Of a DNA stretch of 64,000 bases, positions 20,081-28,004 are shown one piece after another. The translations under genes and the position numbers were made by a program. Positions within the stretch are counted from its first letter, which is position 1. The number at the start of each line of letters is the position of its first letter. The stretch is from Streptomyces cinnamoneus (GTDB taxonomy: Bacteria; Actinomycetota; Actinomycetes; Streptomycetales; Streptomycetaceae), in NCBI RefSeq assembly GCF_002939475.1, contig NZ_PKFQ01000001.1, forward strand, positions 5,267,001-5,331,000, written 5' to 3'. The notes below the pieces were generated by a model. That model saw nothing but the letters and a program-made list of their open reading frames with translations. It was not told the DNA's origin and ran no database searches.

Positions 20081-20887
20081 ATGTCGTTCACCCGTCCCAG
20101 CGGGAAGCACCGTCGTCCCAGCCGTGCCGTGCGCGTCAGCGCCAACGTGGCGGGCATAGCCACCCTGACGGCGGCCGGCGTCGTCGCGGGTGTCGCGGCC
20201 CCGGCCTTCGCCGCCTCCGGCGACGACTCCCAGCGCCCCGAGGACACGGGCCTGACGCAGGCCATCGTCATGGGCGACGTCATGGCGGACACCATCGACG
20301 CCCAGGCCGAGACCCAGCGCAGCGCCGCCGACGAGGCCGCCGCCCGGTCCCACGCCGAGGCCGCGGCCAAGCAGAAGGCCGCCGACGTCAAGCAGCGCTA
20401 CGAAGAGGCCAAGCGCAAGCTTGAGGAGGAGCGCGAGGCCAAGGAGCGCGCCGCCCGCGAGGAGGAGCGCAAGCGCCTCAACACCTTCGTGATGCCGATC
20501 ACCGGCTCCTACGTCTCCACCTCCTACAAGGCCTCCAGTGGCCTGTGGTCCTCCGGCAGCCACACCGGCGTGGACTTCCACGCCGACTCGGGTACCTCGG
20601 TGCACGCGGTGGGCGCGGGCACGATCGTCGAGGCCGGCTGGGGCGGCGCCTACGGCAACAACGTCGTCATCAAGCACAACGACGGCACCTACACGCAGTA
20701 CGGCCACCTGCTGACCATCGAGGTGTCCGTCGGCCAGTCCGTCACCGCCGGCCAGGAGATCGGCGTCTCGGGCGCCACGGGCAACGTCACCGGCCCGCAC
20801 CTGCACTTCGAGGCCCGCACCGGCGCCACCTACGGCACCGACATCGACCCGGTCGCCTACCTGCGCTCCCACGGCGTCGACATCTGA
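20081..20887 (+). CDS. M23-family secreted peptidoglycan endopeptidase
   Basis: This is a 268-residue LytM-type cell-wall hydrolase. A basic N-terminus and hydrophobic stretch end in AFA at residue 44, a probable signal cleavage site. Residues ~70-130 are a charged Ala/Glu/Lys-rich coiled coil (VKQRYEEAKRKLEEEREAKE). The C-terminal domain has the zinc-site motifs SHTGVDFHAD (His161, Asp165) and PHLHFEA (His240, His242). It probably cleaves peptide cross-bridges during growth or sporulation. Expression should be controlled by the upstream c-di-AMP riboswitch. It is monocistronic, with a hairpin terminator at 20925-20952. Confidence 0.92.
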   Translation: MSFTRPSGKHRRPSRAVRVSANVAGIATLTAAGVVAGVAAPAFAASGDDSQRPEDTGLTQAIVMGDVMADTIDAQAETQRSAADEAAARSHAEAAAKQKAADVKQRYEEAKRKLEEEREAKERAAREEERKRLNTFVMPITGSYVSTSYKASSGLWSSGSHTGVDFHADSGTSVHAVGAGTIVEAGWGGAYGNNVVIKHNDGTYTQYGHLLTIEVSVGQSVTAGQEIGVSGATGNVTGPHLHFEARTGATYGTDIDPVAYLRSHGVDI

Positions 20888-20924
20888 GGTCCGCACGCCG
20901 CGGATTTCCACCCGGAAGCCTTCC

Positions 20925-20952
20925 GAAGACCCCGGCCACGGCCGGGGTCTTC
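20925..20952 (+). terminator. Hairpin terminator of the M23 peptidase gene
   Basis: A perfect 12-bp stem, GAAGACCCCGGC paired with GCCGGGGTCTTC, closes a 4-base loop (CACG) 38 bases after the stop. Confidence 0.9.
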
Positions 20953-21047
20953 GCGTTGTCACGGCCGGGCGCGCCGGTGTCCGGGCGGGCTGGCCAAAAG
21001 GCGTCCACCGCCCGGGACGAGCCATCGGAAATCTCCGGGCATTGCCC

Positions 21048-21053
21048 TAGAGT
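21048..21053 (+). promoter_or_regulatory. -10 element for a leaderless GntR transcript
   Basis: TAGAGT ends 6 bases before the GTG start at 21060, placing the transcription start at or next to the start codon. No ribosome-binding site is present. Confidence 0.6.
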
Positions 21054-21059
21054 CGCCTC

Positions 21060-21761
21060 GTGAACGGCGACCGTGAGGGCAGAGGCGAAAGCGGCCGTAT
21101 TTCGACGCACGCCGTGTGCACGGCAATTCGCGACGACATCGTCTCGGGTGTGCTCCCGCCGGGCGGCCGGCTCGTCGAGGAAATCCTCGCCCGCCGCTAC
21201 GGGGTCTCCCGGGTGCCCGTGCGCGAAGCCCTGCGCACCCTCGCCTCCGAGGGATTCGTGATCATCCGCCGGAACGCCGGGGCCTGCGTGGCCGAGCCCT
21301 CCGAGCAGGAGGCGGCCGACCTGCTCGACGTGCGCGCCCTGCTGGAGCCCCTGGGGGCCGCCCGGGCGGCCCAGCGCCGTACGGAGGCGCACCTGAAGGT
21401 CCTGCGCGGCCTGGTGCGCCTGGGTCAGGACCGGGCCCGCACGGGGCGGGTGGGCGACCTGCGCCCGCTCGCCGACTGGTTCGACGAGACCCTCGCCCAG
21501 GCGTCCGGCAGCCCCAGCCTGGCCACGCTTCTCACCCAGCTGCGCCGCAAGATCGCCTGGGTGTACGCGGCCGAGCCGTCACCGCGGCCCACGGTGGACT
21601 GGGAAACCTGCGGGGCCCTGGTGGACGCCGTGGCCCGGCGCGACGCCGAGCGCGCCGGGTCGCTCGCCGCCGTCCGTGCGCAGCGCTCCCCCGGCGCCTA
21701 CCGGCTGCACCGGCCGGGACGCGCGAAACGTGTCGTCAACACAGCCGGCGCGCGGCCTTAA
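21060..21761 (+). CDS. GntR-family (FCD/FadR-type) transcriptional regulator
   Basis: This is a 233-residue regulator. The N-terminal winged helix-turn-helix is typical GntR: IRDDIVSGVLPPGGRLVEEI, then YGVSRVPVREALRTLASEGF, in residues ~20-75. The C-terminal all-helical domain (DLLDVRALLEPLGAARAAQ onward) matches the FCD effector domain of the FadR subfamily but is shorter at its end. Ligand and targets are unknown. Start GTG 21060 lacks a ribosome site and is probably leaderless. It lies upstream of ptsH, which is on the opposite strand and is followed by a hairpin. Confidence 0.88.
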   Translation: MNGDREGRGESGRISTHAVCTAIRDDIVSGVLPPGGRLVEEILARRYGVSRVPVREALRTLASEGFVIIRRNAGACVAEPSEQEAADLLDVRALLEPLGAARAAQRRTEAHLKVLRGLVRLGQDRARTGRVGDLRPLADWFDETLAQASGSPSLATLLTQLRRKIAWVYAAEPSPRPTVDWETCGALVDAVARRDAERAGSLAAVRAQRSPGAYRLHRPGRAKRVVNTAGARP

Positions 21762-21817
21762 CAACGACCCGCTATTACTGGGGAAACAGGCCGGGAAATC
21801 GTGGCGGTTTCCGGTCG

Positions 21818-21857
21818 GCGCGCCGTGTGCGGACCACCGATTCCGCACACGGCGCGC
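21818..21857 (+). terminator. Hairpin terminator after the GntR gene
   Basis: A perfect 16-bp stem (21818-21833 with 21842-21857) closes an 8-base loop, 56 bases after the GntR stop. The very GC-rich stem contains the core GCCGTGTGCGGA. It could act in both directions between GntR and ptsH. Confidence 0.85.
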
Positions 21858-21878
21858 GCCACCGAGTACGGCGGACGC

Positions 21879-21942
21879 GACGCGCGGAGCGCAAACATGA
21901 CGCGCGGTATGGACATCGCGCGCGGTCAATCGTGACGCGCGG
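21879..21942. repeat. Three copies of GACGCGCGG in the GntR-ptsH gap
   Basis: GACGCGCGG occurs at 21879-21887, 21899-21907 and 21934-21942, with the related TCGCGCGCGGTC between the last two. The rest of the 308-base gap 21762-22069 holds only the hairpin at 21818-21857. The copies could be binding sites or simple CG-rich noise. Confidence 0.5.
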
Positions 21943-22069
21943 CAGGAAAGCGGCGTCGAAAAGCGCGCCCTGCGACGCCTGAAACACGTGACGGGGCCGC
22001 GGCGGTCCGAAAGCGGCCGCCACGGCCCCGCGTGCCGTCCCGCCCGCCGCGAAGGGCGGGACGAAGAGG

Positions 22070-22351
22070 TCAGACGGTCTCGGGGAGCTCCTCGAGCCCC
22101 TCGGCGACCAGCTTGGCCAGACGGTCGAGCGCGGCCTCGGCACCCTCCGCCTCGGTGGCGAGGACGATCTCCTCGCCGCCCTGGGCGCCCAGGCCCAGCA
22201 CCGCGAGCATCGAGGCGGCGTTGACGGGGGTGCCGTCGGCCTTGGCGATCGTCACGGGGACGCCGGCGGCCGTCGCCGCACGGACGAAGATCGACGCGGG
22301 CCGGGCGTGCAGGCCCTCGGCCCAGCCGACGTTTACGCGGCGCTCAACCAT
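22070..22351 (-). CDS. ptsH: Phosphocarrier protein HPr of the sugar phosphotransferase system
   Basis: This is a 93-residue cytosolic phosphocarrier that passes phosphate from enzyme I to the EIIA domains of sugar PTS permeases. The active site is GLHARPAS with His15. The region usually holding regulatory Ser46 reads NAASMLAVLGLGA with Ser47. Start ATG 22351 is chosen over the longer frame because GAAGGG lies 7 bases upstream and the family begins at this point. A near-perfect DasR operator lies 26 bases upstream of the start codon, in keeping with known control of ptsH by the N-acetylglucosamine-responsive repressor DasR in Streptomyces. Confidence 0.95.
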   Translation of the reverse strand: MVERRVNVGWAEGLHARPASIFVRAATAAGVPVTIAKADGTPVNAASMLAVLGLGAQGGEEIVLATEAEGAEAALDRLAKLVAEGLEELPETV

Positions 22352-22376
22352 GGTGTTGCCCTTCAAGTCGATATTG

Positions 22377-22392
22377 GTTGTCTAGACCATTG
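22377..22392 (-). promoter_or_regulatory. DasR-responsive element (dre) upstream of ptsH
   Basis: On the reverse strand the core reads AATGGTCTAGACAA; the dre core is TGGTCTAGACCA, so 11 of 12 core bases match. It lies between ptsH and the divergently transcribed acetyltransferase gene, closer to ptsH. DasR bound here would repress ptsH until glucosamine-6-phosphate releases it. Confidence 0.88.
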
Positions 22393-22493
22393 TGGCACGC
22401 GGCGCGCGATGCCCGTGCGCGGCCTGCGCGCGGGCGGCTCCGGCGGCTCCCGCCGCCCCGGGCGCCGCCGGTCCCGCTGTCGGTGCCCGGCCT

Positions 22494-22499
22494 TACGCT
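22494..22499 (+). promoter_or_regulatory. -10 element for a leaderless acetyltransferase transcript
   Basis: TACGCT ends 6 bases before ATG 22506, with no ribosome site between, so the transcript probably starts at the ATG. Confidence 0.6.
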
Positions 22500-22505
22500 G
22501 GCCCC

Positions 22506-25322
22506 ATGCAGATGCCGCCCGAGCACGTGTACCCGGCCCACTGGGAAGCCGACGTCGTGCTGCGCGACGGCGGCACGGCGCAGATCCGCCCCATCGCCCC
22601 GGACGACGCGCAGCGTCTGGTCAGCTTCTACGAGCAGGTCTCGGACGAGTCCAAGTACTACCGCTTCTTCGCCCCCTACCCCCGGCTCTCCGACCGGGAC
22701 GTGCACCGCTTCACCCACCACGACTACGTGGACCGCGTGGGCCTGGCCGCCACCGTCGGCGGCGAGTTCATCGCGACCGTGCGCTACGACCGCATCGACG
22801 CGCGCGGCCTGCCGGCCTCCTCCCCGGCCGACGAGGCCGAGGTGGCCTTCCTCGTCCAGGACGCCCACCAGGGCAGAGGCGTGGCCTCCGCCCTCCTGGA
22901 GCACATCGCGGCGGTGGCCCGCGAGCGCTCGATCCGGCGCTTCGCCGCCGAGGTGCTGCCGGCCAACACCAAGATGATCAAGGTGTTCACGGACGCCGGC
23001 TACACCCAGAAGCGCAGCTTCGAGGACGGCGTCGTCCGCCTCGAACTCGACCTGGAACCCACCGACAGGTCCCTCGCCGTCCAGCGCGCCCGCGAGCAGC
23101 GCGCCGAGGCCCGCTCCGTGCGGAGGCTGCTCGCCCCCGGCTCCGTCGCGGTCGTCGGCACCGGCCGCGAGCCCGGCGGCATGGGCCGCACCGTGCTGCG
23201 CAACCTCCTCGCCGGCGGCTACACCGGCCGTGTGTACGCGGTCAACAGGGCGTTCCCCGAGGGCCCTTCGACGCTGGAACCCGAGGGCGTCCCGGCCCAC
23301 CGCTCCGTCCTGGGCATCGAGGACCCCGTCGACCTCGCCGTCGTCGCGGTGCCGGCGGCGCAGGTGCCATCCGTCGTCGCCGACTGCGGTGAGCACGGCG
23401 TCCAGGGCCTCGTCGTCCTCTCCGCCGGATACGCGGAGAGCGGGCAGGAGGGCCGCGACCGCCAGCGCGAGCTGGTCCGCCAGGCCCGTTCGTACGGGAT
23501 GCGCCTCATCGGCCCCAACGCCTTCGGCCTGATCAACACCGCCGCCGGCGTCCGGCTCAACGCCTCCCTGTCGCCCGAGCTGCCCGCCGCCGGGCGGGTC
23601 GGCCTCTTCAGCCAGTCCGGCGCGATCGGCATCGCCCTCCTGGGCGGACTGCACCGGCGGGCCGCCGGCCTCGTCGGCATCTCGACCTTCGTCTCCGCCG
23701 GGAACCGCGCGGACCTCTCCGGCAACGACTTCCTCCAGTACTGGCACGACGACCCCGACACGGACGTCGCGCTGATGTACCTGGAGTCCCTCGGCAACCC
23801 CCGGAAGTTCACGCGCCTGGCCAAGCGCACGGCGGCCCGCAAGCCGCTCGTCGTCGTCAAGGGCGCCCGGCACGGCGCCGTCGCCGCGCCCACAGGGCAC
23901 GCCGTGCCCACCACCCGCATCCCCGACGCCACCGTCTCCGACCTGCTGCGCCAGGCCGGCGTCATCCGCGTCGACACCGTGACCGAACTGGCCGACGTGG
24001 GACTGCTGCTGGCCTCCCAGCCGCTGCCCGCCGGCCCGCGCGTGGCCATCCTCGGCAACTCCGAGTCCCTCGCCCTGCTCACGTACGACGCCGTGCTGAC
24101 CGAAGGGCTGCGCCCCCAGCCCCCGCGTGACCTGACCACGGCCGCCGCGCCCGCCGACTTCCGCGCCGCCCTCGCCGAGGCCCTCGCCGACCGCTCCTGC
24201 GACGCCGTGGTCGTCACGGCCATCCCCTGGGTCGGCGACGCCTCGGCGGCGGACCTGGCCGCCGCCCTGCGCGAGGCGGTCGCCCGGTCCCGGGCCGCGA
24301 AGCCCGTGTCCGTCGTCCACCTGGAGATCCCGGGCCTCGCGGAAGCCCTGGCCGCCCCGCTGCCGGACGAGGGCGGTCCGGCGGAGAGCCGCCCCGAGGC
24401 CGGGGGAGAGGCCGCCGAAGCCCCCGCCCCCGCCGTCCGGATACCGGCCTATCCGGCCGCCGAGCGCGCCGTGCGGGCCCTCGCCGAGGCCGTCCGGTAC
24501 GCGCAATGGCGCCGCCAGGCCGCCGACCCCGGGCGCGTGCCCGAGTACGAGGACATCGACGAGGCCGGAGCCGCCGCCGACATCGGCGTGCTGCTGGAGG
24601 CGCACGGCGCGACCCCGGGCACGGGCCCGCGCCGGGCCGTCACCCTCTCCGCCGCCGACACCCAGCGCCTCCTCGCCCGGTACGGCATCGCCGTCCTGCC
24701 CGCGCTGCCCGCCCCCGACCCCGACGGCGCGGTGCGGGCCGCCCGCCGCCTCGGCTTCCCCGTCGCCCTCAAGCCCACCGCGCCGCACCTGCGGCACCGC
24801 GCCGACCTCGGCGGCGTCCGGCTCGACCTCGGCACCGAGAGCGAACTGCGCCGGGCCTACGCCGAATTGACCGAACTGCTCGGCAAGCCCGAGGAGACCC
24901 GGCTCGTCGTCCAGTCGATGGCCCCCCGCGGGGTGGACACCGTCGTCCGGGCCGCCATCGACCCGGCGGCCGGCGCCGTGCTGTCCTTCGGGCTGGCCGG
25001 CGCCCCCTCCCTGCTGCTCGGCGACACCGCCCACCGTCTCGTCCCGGCCACCGACCGGGACGTCTCCGACCTGATCCGCTCGATCCGCACCGCGCCCCTG
25101 CTCTTCGGCTGGCGCGGCTCCACCCCGGTGGACACCCCCGCCCTGGAGGAACTGCTGCTGCGCGTCTCCCGCCTGGTCGACGACCACCCGGAGGTCGTCG
25201 GCGCGGACCTCGAGCCCGTGATCGTCGCCCCGCACGGAGTGCACATCCTGGGCGCCTCCATACGTCTCGCCCCACCGCCCGCCAGGACGGACCTCGGCCC
25301 GCGCAGCCTGCCGCACTACTAG
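22506..25322 (+). CDS. GNAT domain fused to NDP-forming acyl-CoA synthetase domains (Pat-like lysine acetyltransferase)
   Basis: This is a 938-residue protein. Residues ~20-185 are a GNAT acetyltransferase with the acetyl-CoA loop QDAHQGRGVASALL. Then come the CoA-binding Rossmann domain (VAVVGTGREPGGMGRTVLRNLL), succinyl-CoA-synthetase-like domains (LFSQSGAIGIALLGG) and a C-terminal ATP-grasp-like domain (AGAVLSFGLAGAPSLLLGD). The GNAT-first order matches PatA of S. lividans, which acetylates acyl-CoA synthetases; E. coli Pka has the reverse order. Where catalytic synthetases show SHTGALAG, this protein has GHAVPTTR, so synthetase activity is doubtful and the module may only sense acyl-CoA. 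Start ATG 22506 appears leaderless. Confidence 0.87.
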   Translation: MQMPPEHVYPAHWEADVVLRDGGTAQIRPIAPDDAQRLVSFYEQVSDESKYYRFFAPYPRLSDRDVHRFTHHDYVDRVGLAATVGGEFIATVRYDRIDARGLPASSPADEAEVAFLVQDAHQGRGVASALLEHIAAVARERSIRRFAAEVLPANTKMIKVFTDAGYTQKRSFEDGVVRLELDLEPTDRSLAVQRAREQRAEARSVRRLLAPGSVAVVGTGREPGGMGRTVLRNLLAGGYTGRVYAVNRAFPEGPSTLEPEGVPAHRSVLGIEDPVDLAVVAVPAAQVPSVVADCGEHGVQGLVVLSAGYAESGQEGRDRQRELVRQARSYGMRLIGPNAFGLINTAAGVRLNASLSPELPAAGRVGLFSQSGAIGIALLGGLHRRAAGLVGISTFVSAGNRADLSGNDFLQYWHDDPDTDVALMYLESLGNPRKFTRLAKRTAARKPLVVVKGARHGAVAAPTGHAVPTTRIPDATVSDLLRQAGVIRVDTVTELADVGLLLASQPLPAGPRVAILGNSESLALLTYDAVLTEGLRPQPPRDLTTAAAPADFRAALAEALADRSCDAVVVTAIPWVGDASAADLAAALREAVARSRAAKPVSVVHLEIPGLAEALAAPLPDEGGPAESRPEAGGEAAEAPAPAVRIPAYPAAERAVRALAEAVRYAQWRRQAADPGRVPEYEDIDEAGAAADIGVLLEAHGATPGTGPRRAVTLSAADTQRLLARYGIAVLPALPAPDPDGAVRAARRLGFPVALKPTAPHLRHRADLGGVRLDLGTESELRRAYAELTELLGKPEETRLVVQSMAPRGVDTVVRAAIDPAAGAVLSFGLAGAPSLLLGDTAHRLVPATDRDVSDLIRSIRTAPLLFGWRGSTPVDTPALEELLLRVSRLVDDHPEVVGADLEPVIVAPHGVHILGASIRLAPPPARTDLGPRSLPHY

Positions 25323-25324
25323 GG

Positions 25325-25419
25325 GGTGTCCGACGGGTCAGCACGGGCCCTGCGGAGCCCGGCACGGCACCTCGCTGCGTTGTCGCATCAGCCGAGGACG
25401 CCCGGCGGTGTCCGACGGG
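25325..25419. repeat. Duplicated 13-mer in the acetyltransferase/DUF5998 gap
   Basis: GGTGTCCGACGGG occurs at 25325-25337 and 25407-25419, flanking a stretch containing ACCTCGCTGCGTTGTCGCAT. That inner phrase resembles fragments I recall scattered between Streptomyces genes, so this may be a dispersed-repeat remnant. No open frame or transposase is present in the gap 25323-25459. Confidence 0.4.
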
Positions 25420-25447
25420 GCCCGGCAGCCGGACTCCGTACGCCCCG

Positions 25448-25453
25448 TAGGAT
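25448..25453 (+). promoter_or_regulatory. -10 element for a leaderless DUF5998 transcript
   Basis: TAGGAT ends 6 bases before ATG 25460; there is no ribosome-binding site, so a leaderless start is likely. Confidence 0.6.
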
Positions 25454-25459
25454 GGGCGT

Positions 25460-26047
25460 ATGGCGAAGACCGGTACGACGACCCAGGGGCTGCGCGCGGC
25501 CATCGAGCGCAGTGGCTACTACCCGGCTCTCGTGGCCGAGGCGGTGGAGGCCGCGGTGGGCGGGGAGCCGGTCGTGTCGTACCTGGTCCACCAGGAGACG
25601 ACCTTCGACTCCAACGAGGTGCGCCGGCACGTGACGGTCCTCGTCCTGACCAGCACCCGATTCATCGTCAGCCACACCGACGAGCAGGCCGCCGACGGCA
25701 CCTCCCCGTCGCCCTACGCCACGACCTCCACGGAGTCGGTCAAGCTGGACCGCATCTCCTCCGTGGTGCTCAGCCGCGTCGTCGCCAACCCCGAGGCCTA
25801 CACCCCGGGCACCCTGCCCCGCGAGGTCGTCCTCACCATCGGCTGGGGCGCCGTGTCCCGCATCGACCTGGAGCCCGCCGCCTGCGGCGACCCCAACTGC
25901 GACGCCGACCACGGCTACACCGGCTCCTCCACGGCCGACGACCTGAGCCTGCGTGTCAGCGAGGCCGGTGACGGCCCCGACACCGTCCGCCAGGCCCTCG
26001 CCTTCGCCCAGGCCCTCTCCGAGGCGACCGTGGCGACCGCCCGCTGA
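25460..26047 (+). CDS. DUF5998 family protein
   Basis: This is a 195-residue soluble protein, conserved in actinobacteria by recollection and of unknown function. It begins MAKTGTTTQGLRAAIERSGYYP, has a central beta-rich segment (VVSYLVHQETTFDSNEVRRH, LTSTRFIVSHTDE) and a Cys pair in EPAACGDPNCDADHGYTG that could bind a metal. No signal peptide or membrane helix is seen. The stop overlaps the ATG of the phosphodiesterase gene (TGATG), and thymidine kinase follows, so the three probably form one transcript starting at a leaderless promoter. Confidence 0.8.
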   Translation: MAKTGTTTQGLRAAIERSGYYPALVAEAVEAAVGGEPVVSYLVHQETTFDSNEVRRHVTVLVLTSTRFIVSHTDEQAADGTSPSPYATTSTESVKLDRISSVVLSRVVANPEAYTPGTLPREVVLTIGWGAVSRIDLEPAACGDPNCDADHGYTGSSTADDLSLRVSEAGDGPDTVRQALAFAQALSEATVATAR

Positions 26048-27267
26048 TGTCCGGATCATCCGCCGGCCCCACGGCCGCAGGCGCGGCCTGGCACGACCCG
26101 GTCCCGCTCGACCCCCGCTCCGCCCCGCTGCCCCGTTACGGCACCGGATCGCTCGCCGATCTCCTGCCGACCGTCGCGGCCGGCCTCGGCGTCCCGGGCC
26201 TGTCCGCGGGCATGGAGCTGGCGCCCGCCGACCGCGTCTGCGTCTTCCTGATCGACGGCCTCGGCTGGGAGCTGCTGCGCGCCCACCCCGCCGAGGCGCC
26301 CTTCCTGCACTCGCTGCTGTCCACCTCCATGAACGGCACCGGGACGCCCATGACGGCGGGCTTCCCGTCCACCACCGCCACCTCGCTGGCCTCGGTCGGC
26401 ACCGGTCTGCCCCCCGGCGCCCACGGCCTGCCCGGCTACACCGTCGCCGACCCGGCCACCGGAGCGCTGATGAACCAGCTGCGCTGGCGCCCGTGGACCG
26501 ACCCGCACGCCTGGCAGCCGTACCCCACCGTCTTCCAGCTCGCCGACGCGGCGGGCATCGCCACCTGCCAGGTCTCCGCGCCCGACTTCCAGCACACCCC
26601 GCTGACGAAGATCGCACTGAGTGGCGGCACGTTCCACGGCCGCCTCTCCGGCGAGGAGCGGATGGACCTCGCCGCCGACCGGCTCGGCGCCGCGGACCGC
26701 TCGCTCGTCTACACCTACTACAGCGAGGTCGACGGCAAGGGCCACCGCTTCGGCGTGGACTCCGAGGAATGGCGCGGCCAGCTGATGTACGTGGACCTGC
26801 TCGCCCAGCGCCTGGCGGAGCAGCTGCCGCCGCGCTCCGCGCTGTACGTCACCGCCGACCACGGAATGATCGACATCCCGTTCGACCCCGAGTCGCGCAT
26901 CGACTTCGACGAGGACTGGGAGCTGCGCGCCGGAGTGGCGCTGCTCGGCGGCGAGGCCCGGGCCCGCCACGTCTACGCCGTGCCCGGCGCGGCCTCCGAC
27001 GTGCTGGCCGTGTGGCGCGAGGTGCTCGGCGAGCAGATGTGGGTCGCGGGACGCGACGAGGCGATCGAGGCCGGCTGGTTCGGCCCGCCCGGCGAGGGCG
27101 TCGACGACCGGGTCTACGCGCGCATCGGCGACGTCGTCGCCGCCGCCCGGGACGACGTGGCGATCGTGGCGACCGAGACCGAGCCGAACGAATCGACGAT
27201 GGTCGGGCTGCACGGCTCCATGACGCCCGTCGAGCAGCTGGTGCCGCTCCTCGAAGTCCGCTCCTGA
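26047..27267 (+). CDS. Alkaline-phosphatase superfamily phosphodiesterase / nucleotide pyrophosphatase
   Basis: This is a 406-residue enzyme of the type I phosphodiesterase/nucleotide pyrophosphatase family. The metal-binding Asp lies in VCVFLIDGLGWELL, the nucleophile region is AGFPSTTATSLAS (Thr within PSTTA), and further metal ligands lie in YYSEVDGKGHRFG and YVTADHGMIDIPF. No signal peptide is evident, so it appears cytoplasmic, unlike secreted relatives. It is translationally coupled to DUF5998 and is followed 59 bases later by tdk. The substrate could be a nucleotide or nucleotide-sugar; this is not determinable here. Confidence 0.87.
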   Translation: MSGSSAGPTAAGAAWHDPVPLDPRSAPLPRYGTGSLADLLPTVAAGLGVPGLSAGMELAPADRVCVFLIDGLGWELLRAHPAEAPFLHSLLSTSMNGTGTPMTAGFPSTTATSLASVGTGLPPGAHGLPGYTVADPATGALMNQLRWRPWTDPHAWQPYPTVFQLADAAGIATCQVSAPDFQHTPLTKIALSGGTFHGRLSGEERMDLAADRLGAADRSLVYTYYSEVDGKGHRFGVDSEEWRGQLMYVDLLAQRLAEQLPPRSALYVTADHGMIDIPFDPESRIDFDEDWELRAGVALLGGEARARHVYAVPGAASDVLAVWREVLGEQMWVAGRDEAIEAGWFGPPGEGVDDRVYARIGDVVAAARDDVAIVATETEPNESTMVGLHGSMTPVEQLVPLLEVRS

Positions 27268-27326
27268 AGCGCGCTTCCCCCCTCTTTCCGACCGCCCCCC
27301 GACAAACGAAAGGCATTGGCCTTCCC

Positions 27327-27995
27327 ATGCCCGAGCTGGTGTTCTTCTCCGGAACGATGGACTGTGGAAAGAGCACCCTCGCTCTGCAGATCGAGCACAA
27401 CCGCTCGGCCCGGGGACTCCAGGGCATGATCTTCACCCGCAACGACCGTGCGGGCGAGGGGAAGCTGTCGTCGCGCCTCGGGCTGGTCACCGACTCGGTG
27501 GAGGCGAGCGAGGAGCTCGACTTCTACGCGCACCTCGTCGGGCACCTGTCCTCGGGCGGCCGGGCGGACTATGTGATCTGCGACGAGGCGCAGTTCCTCA
27601 CCCCCGAGCAGATAGACCAGCTGGCCCGGATCGTCGACGACCTCGAACTCGACGTCTTCGCCTTCGGGATCACCACCGACTTCCGCACCAAGCTCTTCCC
27701 CGGCTCCCGGCGCCTGGTCGAACTCGCCGACCGTGTGGAGGTGCTCCAGGTCGAGGCGCTGTGCTGGTGCGGGGCACGGGCCACGCATAACGCCCGTACG
27801 ATCGGCGGACAGATGGTCGTCGAGGGCGAACAGGTCGTCGTCGGTGACGTCAACCAGCCGGAGACCGTCGTCGGTTACGAGGTGCTGTGCCGGCGCCACC
27901 ACCGCCGCCGGCTGACGGCGGCCGCGGCCCGGGCGGCCGCCCTGTCGCCGGACGTGCTGCCCGTGGACCCGGAGGTCCGGCTCGCGGGCCGGTGA
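27327..27995 (+). CDS. tdk: Thymidine kinase
   Basis: This is a 222-residue type II thymidine kinase, which phosphorylates salvaged thymidine to dTMP with ATP. The P-loop is SGTMDCGKSTLALQIE, the DEAQ catalytic motif is VICDEAQFL, and substrate-binding FGITTDFRTKLFPGS follows. The structural zinc site is formed by LCWCGAR and VLCRRHH. Start ATG 27327 gives the canonical MPELVFFSG N-terminus; the upstream GAAAGG is rather distant. It is last in a probable operon and converges with the VOC gene 9 bases away. Together with dut at 42196 it serves thymidylate supply. Confidence 0.93.
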   Translation: MPELVFFSGTMDCGKSTLALQIEHNRSARGLQGMIFTRNDRAGEGKLSSRLGLVTDSVEASEELDFYAHLVGHLSSGGRADYVICDEAQFLTPEQIDQLARIVDDLELDVFAFGITTDFRTKLFPGSRRLVELADRVEVLQVEALCWCGARATHNARTIGGQMVVEGEQVVVGDVNQPETVVGYEVLCRRHHRRRLTAAAARAAALSPDVLPVDPEVRLAGR

Positions 27996-28004
27996 GCGGA
28001 CCGG

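Noticed and set aside
21879-21942. Triplicate GACGCGCGG as a regulatory array
   Set aside because: The motif is short and made of CG-rich words expected by chance here, and spacing is irregular; kept only as a low-confidence repeat.
22344-25316. A 990-codon open frame on the reverse strand
   Set aside because: It is the antisense shadow of the GNAT/acyl-CoA synthetase gene, lacks any domain, and its low-complexity composition follows from GC-rich codon bias on the other strand.
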